Assembly: GCA_023014335.1 (NCBI GenBank)
Contig: JAECYW010000002.1
Span: 3,162,001 to 3,226,000, forward strand
Length of the DNA: 64,000 bases
Direction of reading: 5' to 3'
Source of the DNA: Galerina marginata
Taxonomy: Eukaryota > Basidiomycota > Agaricomycetes > Agaricales > Galerinaceae
Shown here in pieces: positions 34,994-46,021 of the stretch. Below the pieces are notes generated by a model. It made no database searches, was not told the origin of the DNA, and worked only from the letters and a program-made list of their open reading frames with translations. The position numbers were made by a program, and so were the translations under genes. The stretch's first letter is position 1. Each line of letters opens with the position of its first letter.

Positions 34994-37441
34994 CTACTCC
35001 TCCTTCTCCTCTGTCTCCTCGCCTGCTGCAAACACGGGCACTGGCTGGTTCGTCTTCCAGGCTGCAGAACAAGGTTTCGGAGTCAACCGCCACGTCAGCA
35101 AACAACACCACACAGAAAATTGTCTCGGCACGTGCTCGCCACCCGCGCCTTCTCTGGGGCTTACCTTTTGTCCACTGCGGATCCTTGTCGTCCGCGTACT
35201 TGAGCAACGCCTCCCGAGGCTGTAGAATTCACCGTCAGTCCAAATAAGCGTGGGAAGCCGCCAGGGGGCAACCTCCATCAATGGATATATTTGTATCAAG
35301 GGGCCCCCCCGACTCCTGATCATACTCACATCGACGTCCCGGGTCGTGTCCCGCACCAGATTCTGCACAACGTGCTGAGTAGCGCTCGCACCGACCCTGC
35401 CTCCCTTTCCAGGCCCTGTCACTGGCAGCTCCGGGCGTCTGCTCTTCTTCGGGTCCATCCGCTCCTTTTCTCGCTTCCTCTTCGTCCCCCGCCCAGGGTC
35501 CAGATCCCGAACATGGGCAGCGCATGCGGCGTAAGAATGGTCGGCGCAGTCAACGCGTCAGACACATCCTCGATCGTCACCTTCCTTGGGGGGCCTTTGC
35601 TCAGCAGCAACTTGGCTCCATTTAGGGACGTAACCGGCGAGTACAGGACCACAATTTGTCCGTTTGAAAGCCCTGTCACAATCTATCAATGCACAACACC
35701 GGCACACACGGATAAGCATTCATGGAAAAAAATACCATCCAAGGGACGCACTTGATTAATTTTCGAATGCCAGGCTACCTTGACTGGTGTTGCCTCCACC
35801 GCCAGCGATTTCACCTCCTCCAGCCCATCTTTCTTCAAAATAACCAATCTCCCCTGCCCTCCTTTCGCAGTAGCACCCGCACCTGTGATAACGTATTTAT
35901 CATCTGGGCTGAATGCGGCATTCGTGCTCGGATATAATGTGGTCAGTCCGGAATGTACAGCGAGGGGCTTTTTGAACGACCGGAGATCCCACACTGAAAC
36001 GCGTGTAAGTTGGTGTCCAATCGATGTAAGCGATAACTAGCTGAGAGAACGCACATTTGACTGTATCATCACCACCCCGCGTAAGCACTGTCTGCCTATC
36101 CACCGAAAATACAACAGAGCCCGTCTCCGTCCCCTTTACGTGCGCATTCTCGATGCTCATATTGGGCCTCACAAAATTCGAGCTCGTCTGCCACATGTGC
36201 AAAGCCCCATCAAGGCAAGCTGTGGAAGTTGACGTAAAACATGTGAACAGCCGAAGATATTTTTGAACGAATATAAGCGCACCTCCTCCGATGAGATTGC
36301 CATCAGGTGAATAATTGCATGCCGTGACCTTTGTTCTAGCGCCTCGCTCCTTGGATTTGACGACTATGACTGTCTTCTGTTTTCGCTTGTTCTCCACATC
36401 CCAGATTCTGCAGAGAAAATGATGAAATTGATAGGGCTGATAATTGACTCGAACACTGACCTAATAGTCGAATCAGCGGAACTGGTGATAAAGAGCTTGG
36501 GATCCTTGGGGTGCCAGGCACACGACGTCAGTTCACCAACATGTCCTCTACATTCGGGCAACACCGTCAATCGATAACCCGGCAGACACAGAAGAGAAGA
36601 ACTGACGACGTATTCTTCATGTCGCGGATGTACGGGTCTCCCTTGACAAAAGTAGCCCTAAGTAGTCAGGGATTGGCACCATGCTTCGAAGCAAGCAAGA
36701 ATATATACGCACTCCTCTTCCCCATCTCTGTCAAATATTTTTGCCTGGGTCGTTCCCGAGATGCACAGGAATTTCGAACCGTCGTTCGAAAATTTGAGAT
36801 CGTTCACCTATAGAAACAGTAGCCATTCTTTAGCGACAGTGCCAATGGAAGAAAAGAACTGGCCGACAGCGCACATAATACGTCCCAGCAGGCTCCCAGC
36901 TCTTGAACGGCTTACACCGCATATCCATGCCACCAAAGTCCCATAGCTTGCTGTCATAATCATACGAACCTGAGATAATACGCGCACCAGAAGGGTCAAG
37001 CGCAAGGGCGGAGACGACCTTTGTGTGGTCCTTGAGCGTTATTTCATGGGTAATTGGAAACTGTGGTAGGTCGTCATCCTCATCTTCTGACGGATCATAT
37101 TCCGGTTCCTCAACGCCGTCTTCTTCCTCCATGTTGGGATTGGGCGGAGGAGCGGGGCCCTGGTCTTCCTCATCATCACTGTCACTATCCTGAGACGCAG
37201 GAGCCTTGTTGGGCAAAGACAGTGATGAAGGGCCCGCAGCAGGCCCAGCAGCAGGTCTGGCAGGAGCTTGAGGACCCTTCAAGATAGGCAGACATCTTAG
37301 TTAGACTGCGTCAGACAACATGATGAACGCGAACCTCCTGGCGTTTGTTTTTGTCGAAGCGCGCGGGGTCGAGCTCTTTCTTTGGGTGGCTTTTCCAAAG
37401 CCAGCAATGCCCATGGCCGCAAACACGTCGATATCCGACAT
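34994..37441 (-). CDS. WD40 repeat protein WDR70-like
   Basis: Homologue of human WDR70 / Drosophila gastrulation-defective, linked to H2B ubiquitination-dependent DNA-end processing. Starts MSDIDVFAAMGIAGFGKAT (ATG 37441), then an acidic linker (SDSDDEEDQGP...EEPEYDPSEDEDDD). WD repeats: ITLKDHTKVVSALALDPSGARIISGSYDYDSKLWDF; VNDLKFSNDGSKFLCISG; GHVGELTSCAWHPKDPKLFITSSADSTIR; TACNYSPDGNLIGGA; SVVFSVDRQTVLTRGGDDTVK; TNAAFSPDDKYVITGAGA. It ends with the family signature EALLKYADDKDPQWTK and a short acidic tail (ETEEKEE). Many short introns. Frame breaks near 37385 and 35510 each need one C added (giving KKELDPARFDK and MFRDLDPGRG). Confidence 0.88.
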
Positions 37442-37531
37442 CTTGAGGGAGAACGAGATGAGTCCGCGCTAGTCTGGAGGACGAACCACGGACTTACATA
37501 AGCCTCATTTGGTATCGTCCAAATTAGGGAA
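37442..37531. promoter_or_regulatory. 90-bp divergent promoter, WDR70 / unknown gene
   Basis: Only 90 bp separate the two oppositely directed ATGs (37441 and 37532). No TATA box seen. The shortest shared promoter in the window. Confidence 0.45.
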
Positions 37532-38290
37532 ATGGCCCAAAGTTACGCGGCTGCATTTACCGCATTTACTGGTTCCTTCCTGCCGCCATCCTTCATCTCT
37601 CCTGACTCACCTGCCACCCTCCGAGAGCGACGATGCTCAAACGACAGAGGCCCTCTTCTTCCGCTGCTTGCGTCCCCCAGCATCCCGTTCATCAGCGACG
37701 CTCCCGGCGACCTGATCGAACGCAACTCGAAGCGCAGACGGACGCTGCCCCCTGTGCTGGACGGCGCATCTCGTGGTTGGGCCAGTGCTCCCCAAATTGC
37801 TGACGACGGAAGAAGACGAGTATCACTCGGATTACGAGGAAGAGAATGACGATGCCTTCGCGTCTTCCTGCTATCAGGATCACCAAAACACCTCCGAGTA
37901 CAAATCCGCCAACAGTATCCTGCGTGAACTGCACACACTGCACCAGCATAGGCTTTTATTCTCACCTTCGAAACCGCATGTACATGCCACTCCTCTGAAC
38001 TCAATCACCTACCCGTTAAATGCCACGCAGCACTTGCAACCCCCTGTCCCAATGAAGGGCCATATGTCACAGCCAGGGAGCTTACACACTACTTCTGCTT
38101 ACAACCCAGTCAGCACTGAGAAGGGATGTCAACCTCAGCTTGGGGGCACTTTTTCTGAGGAGATTAACCGGGTTACCGAACGCTATGAATCTATGAACAA
38201 GTGTGTGACTCTGACAGCCTGCTTTCTCTTCCAGACTAACTACTCTATTTTCCTTTTAGACGGTTAGGATTCATTATTTCTATCACGTAG
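37532..38290 (+). CDS. unknown protein, Ser/Pro-rich with acidic patch
   Basis: The first exon reads MAQSYAAAFTAFTGSFLPPSFISPDSP, then a basic motif SKRRRTLPPVLDGAS. After one surplus base near 37778 it continues GPVLPKLLTTEEDEYHSDYEEEN and a Ser/His-rich region to RVTERYESMN. A 63-nt intron (about 38201-38263) ends in TTTTAG, and the last exon encodes KRLGFIISIT-stop (TAG 38288-38290). The RxKRR/TLPP basic motif suggests nuclear localisation. I do not recognise the family. It shares a 90-bp promoter with the WDR70-like gene. Confidence 0.6.
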
Positions 38291-38714
38291 ACGTGACCTT
38301 GGCTCGCCGGATGGGATATCCGGTACATGACAGTGCGTACCCTCTTCCGACTATTTGCACTCTCTCAACTCACACGTTATTGTGAACTTTAGCACAGATC
38401 GTTTAATTTCAGTTCCTCCTTTAGATTGACTGCTATCTTATGACACCCTTGCATTCGCATTCCATGCATTATCTGTACCACTAGGCAATCTTCTCATCCC
38501 ATCTACTGTCATCATTCCTTCCCAACGACATCATTGTTTTTAATCATTCTAATCAACCAAATATACAGCTTCCATGAATTATGCATTATTTTTAAAATTG
38601 TGTAAATATTTGCGACCTGTGTCGTGTACTGCTAGCCAAGCGCTCCGTCAGATGCTATGACGGGGAGATGAAATCCAGAAGACTTCAAGATGACCACGAC
38701 CATTTCATTGACTT
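38291..38714. other. convergent 3' intergenic region
   Basis: AT-rich spacer between the unknown gene (+) and frataxin (-). No coding or RNA feature recognised. Confidence 0.45.
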
Positions 38715-39414
38715 TCAGTCTAGAGAAAACTTGATTGGTTCCCCGAATATTGTACTCAGTTCCTCCGAGAGCAATCCGTCAAGGGTCCTATTGTCTCTAG
38801 GAGTACACCCATGTTCTTGTCTCTTCGTGGTAGTCATATCGTTTTGGCCCACTATACTCAGGATTGATTAAATTACACCGTCGAAGATACCCACCAACGA
38901 GAGCCGCCATACCTAATCGGAGAGGAAAGCCAGATTTGCTTGTTAGGTGGTTGCTTATTGATAACATACGTCCCGGATTGGCCTAGATGAAGTGTAAGCA
39001 CACCACTCTGCAAAGCGCGAATTCAGGTCCTAAGTGAGCTTCTTGGATGTGCTGCTTCGTCTAATCCACGTACGTGATAGTCCACTTCGTGATTCGTATT
39101 CCCCCGAGTCTCGACTAGCTCCTCCAGCGTGGCAAGTATATCATCCATAGCTTTGTCTGACAACGCATGGTATTCATCCATTGACAAATGACTGCAACAT
39201 TGCGTTAGAAATCCATCATCGCACCTCAATGCCAACCAGCGACGAACCTCTCATTTACTTGCGGCGGAGGTGTCGCCAGCGTCCGACGCGGTGTCAAGGC
39301 AATCTTTGCGACTAAAGGCAGTCGTGCTCTGTGCAGTGCACATCTTTGAAATGGGAAACGGAGTAAGGAGGCTGCAGAACATCGGGTAAGTGAGCGTAGA
39401 GTTTGCGAGAGCAT
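38715..39414 (-). CDS. YFH1: mitochondrial frataxin homologue
   Basis: Iron-sulfur cluster assembly factor. N-terminal presequence rich in R/S/L ([24 protein letters not shown]). The frataxin fold follows: [28 protein letters not shown], then acidic helix-1 residues, [56 protein letters not shown]. These include the conserved [14 protein letters not shown] strand. Three introns with correct phases. After WVYS one surplus T (about 38797-38800) puts a stop in frame; removing it gives [19 protein letters not shown], the expected last helix, and a stop at 38715. ATG 39414 opens the presequence. Confidence 0.9.
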
Positions 39415-39600
39415 CTTTTCAGGTGAAGTCAATTTATTTCTGCCATTTAGCTGGGATCACGCACGTGCCACGTCGCGTCTCATCACGTGAGAATGGCGCG
39501 TCTTTTCAAACTCCGTTTGACGCTCGTTACTTTTATCTTGGACTCGATCGAAATGCCTTTAGTCCAGGCTGCTTTATTCCCCGCCGCGAGATCTGGACCG

Positions 39601-39627
39601 GTCAGCCACACAATTGTCAGCCACACA
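39601..39627 (+). repeat. 12-bp direct repeat GTCAGCCACACA (x2)
   Basis: Two exact copies (39601-39612 and 39616-39627) immediately upstream of a TATA box. Spacing of 15 bp suggests a duplicated factor-binding site. Confidence 0.6.
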
Positions 39628-39634
39628 CTGGGTG

Positions 39635-39643
39635 TATAAAAGG
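39635..39643 (+). promoter_or_regulatory. strong TATA box (TATAAAAGG)
   Basis: Consensus TATAAAAGG followed 20-70 bp later by a C/T-rich stretch typical of basidiomycete transcription starts (39645-39710). No confirmed ORF follows; the nearest reasonable + strand ATG-exon-donor is ATGCAACAATATC...|GTACGT at 39787-39820. Confidence 0.5.
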
Positions 39644-40420
39644 CCTTCTCAATCCCTCTTTCGTTTCTTCCCATCTTGACTTAACTCCCCCACCTTCAGC
39701 TTGACCTTGGGGGCCTGTCCCTTTCTGCCTATGCTCACGCCATAACTTCGGTCGCTACCATCCTCAACGAGCTACTATCGTTGAGGATGCAACAATATCT
39801 CGCCGCCCTCCACTCCCTTGGTACGTCTTTTGCACTAGCCCCTCATTCATCACCCCGCCTAATGTGGTTGACGTAGTCTCTCGGGCGTTGTGCTGCTAGC
39901 GCTTTCTGCGGTCTACTCCTACCGCCATTAACATCCCCATCACTACCGCCAGCAGTACATCATGTCTCGGTGGGCGACAGCCTCTATGAACATCGCCCAT
40001 TAGTAAGACGCCTTGCTTTCATCTTTTATATCTCCCTTATCCGGTCTCAATAGTATTCACCCGACATTATATTGCCTCGATAATTCCCTATCTTATGTTC
40101 ATCGAGTCTAAGCTCCACTATACCCCGCCTTGGTTAGTCTGCCTTCATTCCTCTCTTTGACACTGCATTTTCTGACCAACTTCGTTTAGAGTGGCAGAGC
40201 CTCTACCTGACGACGTATATAATTTCGCCGTCTCTCCGCCGCTTCTGGTTTTACGCAGGGGTCCCCAATTATTTGGTCCGTTTCTTCTCCAGCTTTCGCT
40301 CTCGAACGCCTGAACTCAACGATGTCCACTTTTTTCTTCTTGTAGCTATCAGTTTTGTGGCCAATGAAGAAGTTGTTTGGGTTCGGGGGTTAAAGACTGG
40401 CATCGTCGATGACGTCCTCG

Positions 40421-40880
40421 GTTCCTCTCGGGCTGCCTAACGGTCGAGACCTGCGTCAGGGGAAGTTCGAGTAAGCTGCTCCTCAAGGACGAGGTTGCTG
40501 GTCCTTCTCGACTCCCTGATGGTCGTTTGAGATCTGCGTCAGAGAGCGACTGATGACTGAGACTTTATCGGCACCAGTTCTTTTCAGGCTGCCCAAGGGT
40601 CCTCGTACCTGCGTCTGTCGAGTTCTGAAGATCTATTCCGCCTTGGCGACGTTGTTGGGTCTCCCTGGGCTGCCTAGAGGTCCTTGTTACCTGCGTCTGG
40701 GGGTTCTGATGAACTAGTCCTGGTGGTGTGGATGTTGGCCTTTCCAACGTCGCCGGCGCTCCCTGGACTGCCTAATGGTCGAGACCTGCGTCAGGGGGAT
40801 CCTGGTGATTTGGTCTTATCTGACTGGATTGCCGGTTCTTTCCGGGCTGCCTATGGGTCGTTTGAGATCTGCGTCTGGGG
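40421..40880. repeat. degenerate tandem repeat, unit about 80 bp, six copies
   Basis: A core resembling CTCGGGCTGCCTAATGGTCG followed by an AGACCTGCGTCAGGGG-type end recurs at about 40421, 40501, 40577, 40655, 40754 and 40833. Intervening sequence is less conserved (ends often CTGGT/TTCTGATGA). Spacing varies from about 76 to 99 bp. Copies diverge by roughly a quarter of positions by eye, so it is old. One frame stays open through copies four to six (40684-41202), but I have no reason to call it coding. Confidence 0.7.
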
Positions 40881-41876
40881 CTCTGGGGATGGAGGACTTG
40901 CTGACCGTATTTATTTCCCGGGGGAGGGGAGTCCTCGCGGCTCTCCATGTGCTCCCTTGACGTGGGCCCCGGGCTTAATATTCGCGGTGGAACCAGCCAC
41001 CCGAGTTGACCAAACGCACAAAATTTCCATCTTCAGTCTCAGTTCCTTGTTTGAGCCTGCTCTACTTGTCATTCACCCTGTGTGTTTACTAACGCCTTTA
41101 AAAACAGGGATTGATTGGCAAAGTACAGTACCTCCACTCCTCTGGCGGACACGAGGAGCCGCATTGGGTCGAAGACGCGTAGAAAATTTTCCACTTCAAT
41201 AGTGATATTTGATTTAGTACTCCTTGAATGTTCCTGCCGGCTTTGCTCATAGGACTATAATGGCAATTGTACCGAAATGATTTGTACGCTAATATATTGT
41301 TTGTTCAGTCGAGCCCAAATGTACCATTTACATGAAGCGAACGGCCTAATGGCTCAAGTCATACAACTTGACCATAGAAAGTCAGGGAACATAAAATACT
41401 GGACGATGCGGTGATACGTCACGAGTTAGTAGTAGATGCATGACCTGAAGGAGGCTTCAAATGTCGAAAGCGATCACTTCCATTCTGGACGGACGAAAGT
41501 GATCAAAAGAACAATTTTCGAAGACAATTCTCATACTCATAACCAATTTAACATGTATTCCCAAGACAACTAATACAGGGCTTCCTCTGAATGGCACTGC
41601 CTGTCGTAAAGTGAGGGCAGCCTAAATAATTTGGACTACGCTCACCGCCGTCGACGGGCGCCTATCTGTTGAAGGACCGGCGTATACGTGGTTAGGGTTT
41701 CTAGTTGACCAAAAGTGGACGCAGTAATTCAATATTCAGCGATCATGACCAAAGAATAAGTTACAACCCGGAGAGTGTGATATTGCGAGAACTCCGTCAT
41801 ACGAGGACTCGGCATAGTGGGAAATATAATTACCGGGGTAAAATGACGGAAGTTACAGGATGTGAAGATAACAACC

Positions 41877-42589
41877 TCACGAAGAAGAAGTTCCATTTTG
41901 TTTGGCAGTCCATTCAAGCCATGATCCCTTGTAGTTACGCATGCTATCACCCGACAATGAGGACTGACGTTCATAAGAAAGCAGGGTTTGTATGCTCACT
42001 TAGTATACCCGTTCCGTTTTGCAACGTCAGTTGCCGTGCTACTTCTCATGCCGCTCCGGCAATAGAAAATGACTTCTTGTTCCGGTAGAGGCTTTTGGAA
42101 ACCGTATTTCTCCTGAAAAACATTGGCATTGTCCTGGAGTGCGCCGCCCAGTACAGAGAGCGGCAGGTTTACCGCAGAGGGGATCATGCCTTGAATAACC
42201 TCGTCGGGTTCGCGCACATCAATGATGTATGTATCCTGTAGCAGTTTAAATGAGAGTTAATTTTTTCTTTGGGTTCTAAAACAGAAGAGCAATGACGGAC
42301 GGGCAACGGGTTTTGGGTCTTGGGAAGGAAATCCTCGTATTTTATCACAAGTTTGTTGTCCCAGTCCCTTTGAAGTTCGTCTCTTGCCTCAAGAGCAGCT
42401 TTCTTGCGTTGTTCAAGAGTTAGAGGGGATCTCGGTTTCGAGTGGTTGGTCCTCGACAGTGGGAGGTTTGGATGAATTGAACCGGATGGAATGGGGGACT
42501 GCTGAACGAAGAGGGAGAGAAGCAGATGCGAGATTGAGTCTAGCTCTGAAGGCATGCCTCGCTGTTCGAATAGCAGACGTTCTAAGCAT
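41877..42589 (-). CDS. mitochondrial rhodanese-domain protein
   Basis: Single rhodanese domain, probably a thiosulfate or persulfide sulfurtransferase. N-terminal presequence MLRTSAIRTARHAFRARLN...VPHSIRFNSSKPP. After LTLEQRKKAALEARDELQRDWDNKLVIKYED the domain reads YIIDVREPDEVIQGMIPSAVNLPLSVL, then IFYCRSGMRSSTATDVAKRNG with the active-site Cys in CRSGMRS. It ends MRNYKGSWLEWTAKQNGTSSS. Introns near 42295-42235 and 42005-41950. The presequence exon is one C short at 42424-42428 (EIP-PLTLEQ); otherwise a stop would follow. ATG 42589 chosen. Confidence 0.85.
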
Positions 42590-43384
42590 TGCTACGTTGA
42601 CTTCTGGCAGTGGGTGCTCTCTTCGAAGTTTACCACTGATCAGTGTTTGTCAGAATAGATCACATAATGATGACGCAATCAACAGTTGCAATCACGGGAT
42701 CGCTGCAAATAAACATTAAATTTTAACTGTCCGGGGTCCCACCTTCCTTTCCGCGAAAATGCCGCAACTGTTTTGGTCATTCTCCGCTCCTTGCCATTCA
42801 CCATAACCACTCAAGTTTTCATGTCTTCCGTTGTATCGTGCTCTATATGGACAACTCCCTAACATTGCCTCTGAGTCTGACCTTACCTGCCAAGCTGAAC
42901 GATACACCCCTACCTCTCGACACTGACCGGGTGCGCACTTGCCCACGTATTATCGATGAAGGCTCACGGAAATGCATTGTACCCGATACCAGACGACTAC
43001 TTTACTATGCCATGTTGCTTGGTGGACTATTTGTCCTGGAAAGCTACATCCAAATTGGTGTCTGATCCATTCAGGCCGGACCAAGCCATGCACTCTCGAG
43101 ACTGCAGCATGATATTCTGCCCACTTTACGGCTGTCATTTGGAATTTTTGGCATCCTCGCATATTTCTCTGCTTACAGCACTATGTCGGTCGCACTGAAG
43201 GAAAATAATCGACGAACATTGTCCGATTTTCTGCGACTGGAGTTTCTGCTAGGCTGCTCAGCCTTCTTCGGCCGAGGCCCGACGTTTACGGCTTCAGTTT
43301 CAAAGTCCGATCGATTGTCGCTCACGCTCTCTTTCAGTCCCTCACTACCGTACAGGACAATCATTTTCTTCCGATTTCAAAGAC
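42590..43384. other. region upstream of CTR gene, possible unassigned membrane gene
   Basis: Contains a + strand frame at about 43098-43270 with a membrane-like segment (ILPTLRLSFGIFGILAYFSA) followed by LSDFLRLEFLLGCSAFFGRGPTF. A 53-nt candidate intron (about 43020-43072, GTGGAC...TTCAG) precedes it. Upstream short frames (YPIPDDYFTMPCCLVDYLSW) are suggestive only. I recognise no family and cannot build a complete gene. The rest would be the CTR promoter. Confidence 0.3.
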
Positions 43385-44082
43385 ATGGCTCACGCTCATG
43401 GAACACCGATTTCTGACGGCTCCTCATCTTCTAACGGTGTCTCGATGGTCCCCTATCTGCACTTCGCTGGAGGTGACTTCCTATATTTCAAGTCATGGCA
43501 ACCGACGTCCGCCGGTGCTATTGCAGGAGCTTGCATCGGCCTTGTCTTTCTTGCTCTTTTCGAGCGCTGGCTTGCCGCAACAAGAAGTATGCTCGATAGG
43601 TCATTGGCGTCGAAGGTATCTTCAATCTGTCGTCGTCCAGTCAGGATACGAGCTTAGCCTTCCAATTTCCAGAGCATTTACAATTACAGCTGGCCGAGAC
43701 CAGGTCGTAACAGCCCACAAGATTGTGTCCTATCCTAAGAGGGATTCAACAGACGAGGGAGGTTTTACACAGAATGACATCCAGGAGATGTCTAACGAAT
43801 CAATAAAGCCAAAAGTTGTCACCATTAAATCGCGTTTTCGTACCATGACACCGTTCATCCCCGCTCATGACATTCCTCGTGGACTGTTGTACGCTCTTCA
43901 GATGCTTATCGTATATCTTCTGATGCTGGCAGTCATGTATGCACACTCTTCTTTGATGACTTCTATCTTTCTAATACCACTGCAGGACGTTCCAAGCCGC
44001 CTTCATCATCTCAATTGTGCTGGGCTTAGGTATCGGCGAGATAGTATTCGGGCGGATTGCTGGTCTTGCAGGGACCCATTGA
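43385..44082 (+). CDS. Ctr-family high-affinity copper transporter
   Basis: Trimeric Cu(I) importer of the plasma or vacuolar membrane. Starts MAHAHGTPISDG; the His/Ser-rich short N-tail precedes MVPYLHFAGGDFLYFKSWQPTSAGAIAGACIGLVF (membrane segment 1), ERWLAATRSMLD, a cytoplasmic loop, then FIPAHDIPRGLLYALQMLIVYLLMLAVM (segment 2, M-x3-M region) and TFQAAFIISIVLGLGIGEIVFGR (segment 3, the GxxxG packing motif as G-L-G-I-G). Two short introns in the 3' half. One surplus base at about 43597-43600 separates MLD from GHWRRRYLQ. Two BIM1-like copper-binding genes follow on the same strand. Confidence 0.87.
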
Positions 44083-44570
44083 GACCTCTATGTATCCCGT
44101 CTGCCTGGCTCTTTCTTTCGGGTACCTTTATGACCTGTATTACTTACTGGACACTGCTCTTGTAAATTCTATGCCTGCAAAGACTTGTGACATGATAACT
44201 GGAAGATAATACACCTTCGATTTCATGTGCTCAGCTATTCCATCACCGGATCTGGACGAAGGCGAGGACCACCAATGGACCGCTTTTACCTCACTTTTTC
44301 TGGCCAATACTCGCGATCTGGCCTAATGACATCCCTTAGAAGTAAGTACCTTGATCGTACAAATTTCTTGGCAACATCGACAAAGTCATTCCATTTACAT
44401 ATCTCCGGCCAAGCCTTTGCAAAAAACTTTTTCAATACTGCCTACCACTACATGGTCATCCTTGGGCGTTCTCCCCTTGGCTAACCCAATGCATAAAATC
44501 TGGCTGGAAAAATTGAAAGGCTCTGGAGAATTTCGCAATCTTTTCAGTTCACCGATTCGACACGCTCAAT
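44083..44570. other. intergenic region, CTR to first BIM1-like gene
   Basis: 488 bp, no coding feature. Must hold the promoter of the first BIM1-like gene. Confidence 0.4.
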
Positions 44571-45378
44571 ATGATCTTCTCGACTCTTACCTTTGTCCTG
44601 TGTCTATTTGGCACTGCTCATGCCCACTTTCGACTTTTGTATCCTGGTCCCCGTGGAGAGTTTGTCGCCAACAACGAACCCAATTTTTGCGGTGAGATTA
44701 TTTTTCACCTTTGTTCGTCAGGGTGACATGTACTGAAGTCTGCAATAAGGTGGATACACCGAAGTCACAACCTAACCGAACGACCTTCCCGCTTTCTGGA
44801 GGGTTTTTCACCATTCAAAACCGGCCATCCTGACTGGACAGGTTTGTTCTTTTCTGCTCTTTTTAATTGTCCTACCTCACACTGACATGCTTCTATAGCT
44901 GGTGTTCTGATATCGACGGTCCAGAGTCCCAACTCCTTCGACAACTTCTCAGTGAATGGTGTCCAGCAACTCGTATCTCCATATGCTAAAGCACCCAATC
45001 CTGGAACCTTCTGCATTCCTTTGAACATCTCGGCTGCCAATATTCCCGGAGCTAAGGACGGAGCGAACGTGACCATTCAAGTTGTTTTCCAAGGCGGTGA
45101 CGGAAACCTCTACCAGGTACTCATATTCTGTAAATCCAATTTTTATTCACATTCGCTGAATGGCTTGTTTACAGTGTGCAGATCTTACGCTCTCTAGTAA
45201 CCTCACAAGCCCTCCATCAGACGTGACTTGCGCAAATGCTACCGCCACATCCTCTGCGCCAGCCTCGACGCCTACAGCCCCGTCCTCGACTTCTGCAAGC
45301 TTGAGTCTCGCCCATGAGCTCTCCGCTTACGCGGCCGTCTTGATGAGTGCTCTTGGTGTGCTTGCGTCTATTCAATAA
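44571..45378 (+). CDS. BIM1-like (X325) secreted copper-binding protein, copy 1
   Basis: Copper acquisition factor of the BIM1/X325 family: LPMO-like fold, no oxidase activity known, GPI-anchored; in Cryptococcus it works with Ctr1 under copper limitation. Signal peptide MIFSTLTFVLCLFGTAHA, cleaved to leave His-1 (HFRLLYPGPRGEF). Then [23 protein letters not shown], the HPDW ligand motif, AGVLISTVQSPNSFDNFSVNG, GTFCIPLNI, VVFQGGDGNLYQ (Asp ligand region)-CADLTL. A Ser/Thr/Pro stalk and hydrophobic C-terminus (YAAVLMSALGVLASIQ) fit GPI attachment. Surplus bases near 44773 and in the A4 run 44817-44820 break the frame before HPDW. Confidence 0.85.
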
Positions 45379-46021
45379 AGTTGTACCTGACTTGCGGCGG
45401 TACTACGAGTAGATAACTATTTGTCTTTATGCCTTCCCTGGCCTTTCCATAGTCACAAGGTCCTGTTGGAGCGACTCTTTTATTTTAAATTAAATTCTTA
45501 CTTTACCTCTTTTGATTGCGTACACCCTCTTTATGACGAACTGATTCCACTGAGGAGGCTCTTCGTATCTGAGAACCATCACGGTCACCTTGCTGCCCGT
45601 GCCTCTTCATTGCTTTACGTGACCAGACACGGAATCGATTAATTCCTGTCCAAAAAGTTTCATCCTGATATCGATCCACCACATTCTGGCTTAGAAAAAC
45701 GACGTACGCGTTGTTGTGATTCAGTGAACACTAAGTACTTGCCAACGCCGGTACAGTACTTTTTTACCCCAATCGATCAACGTGTCTGGACTCCCGCCAA
45801 TGGGATGGCGTAAGGGAATTTTTGTCCAGAACCAACGGTCCCTATGATAAGCTGAAGTTAAGGCGAACTAGACAACAGAAGATGCGCAATTGATGCGATG
45901 ATAAAAATAGAACGTCCAAATCCGTTCCCCGATAAAAAAACTTTTTCGCCTTCCAATATCATATTTAAGCAGGAACATTTTTTTACAATATGCATCGAAA
46001 TTCGGCACTTCAAGCTTCAGT
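45379..46021. other. intergenic region between the two BIM1-like genes
   Basis: 643 bp of AT-rich sequence. No ORF of interest. Promoter of the second BIM1-like gene expected in 45850-46020 (ATATTTAAG at 45960). Confidence 0.4.

Larger units (their letters stand above)
39415..41876. other. 2.46-kb gene-poor region with promoter-like and repeat signals
   Basis: Lies between the starts/ends of two minus-strand genes. It contains a TATA box (39635), short direct repeats and an ~80-bp tandem repeat. Patches look coding on the + strand: YIASIIPYLMFIESKL at about 40068-40115, and SLYLTTYIISPSLRRFWFY at about 40200-40255, the latter followed by a GTCCGT donor. I could not join them into one frame. 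A small + strand gene with indels or a decayed element is possible. Confidence 0.4.

Noticed and set aside
34966..35755. Several 90-150 codon + strand frames
   Set aside because: All lie opposite the C-terminal exons of the WDR70-like gene, whose minus-strand frame carries the family's KYADDKDPQWTK end.
37543..38004. 153-codon minus-strand frame
   Set aside because: Antisense to the + strand exon starting at 37532, which has a proper ATG, a spliced last exon and a divergent promoter.
40684..41202. 172-codon + strand frame over the tandem repeat
   Set aside because: Its sequence follows the repeat units and shows no family motif. Kept as part of the repeat region only.
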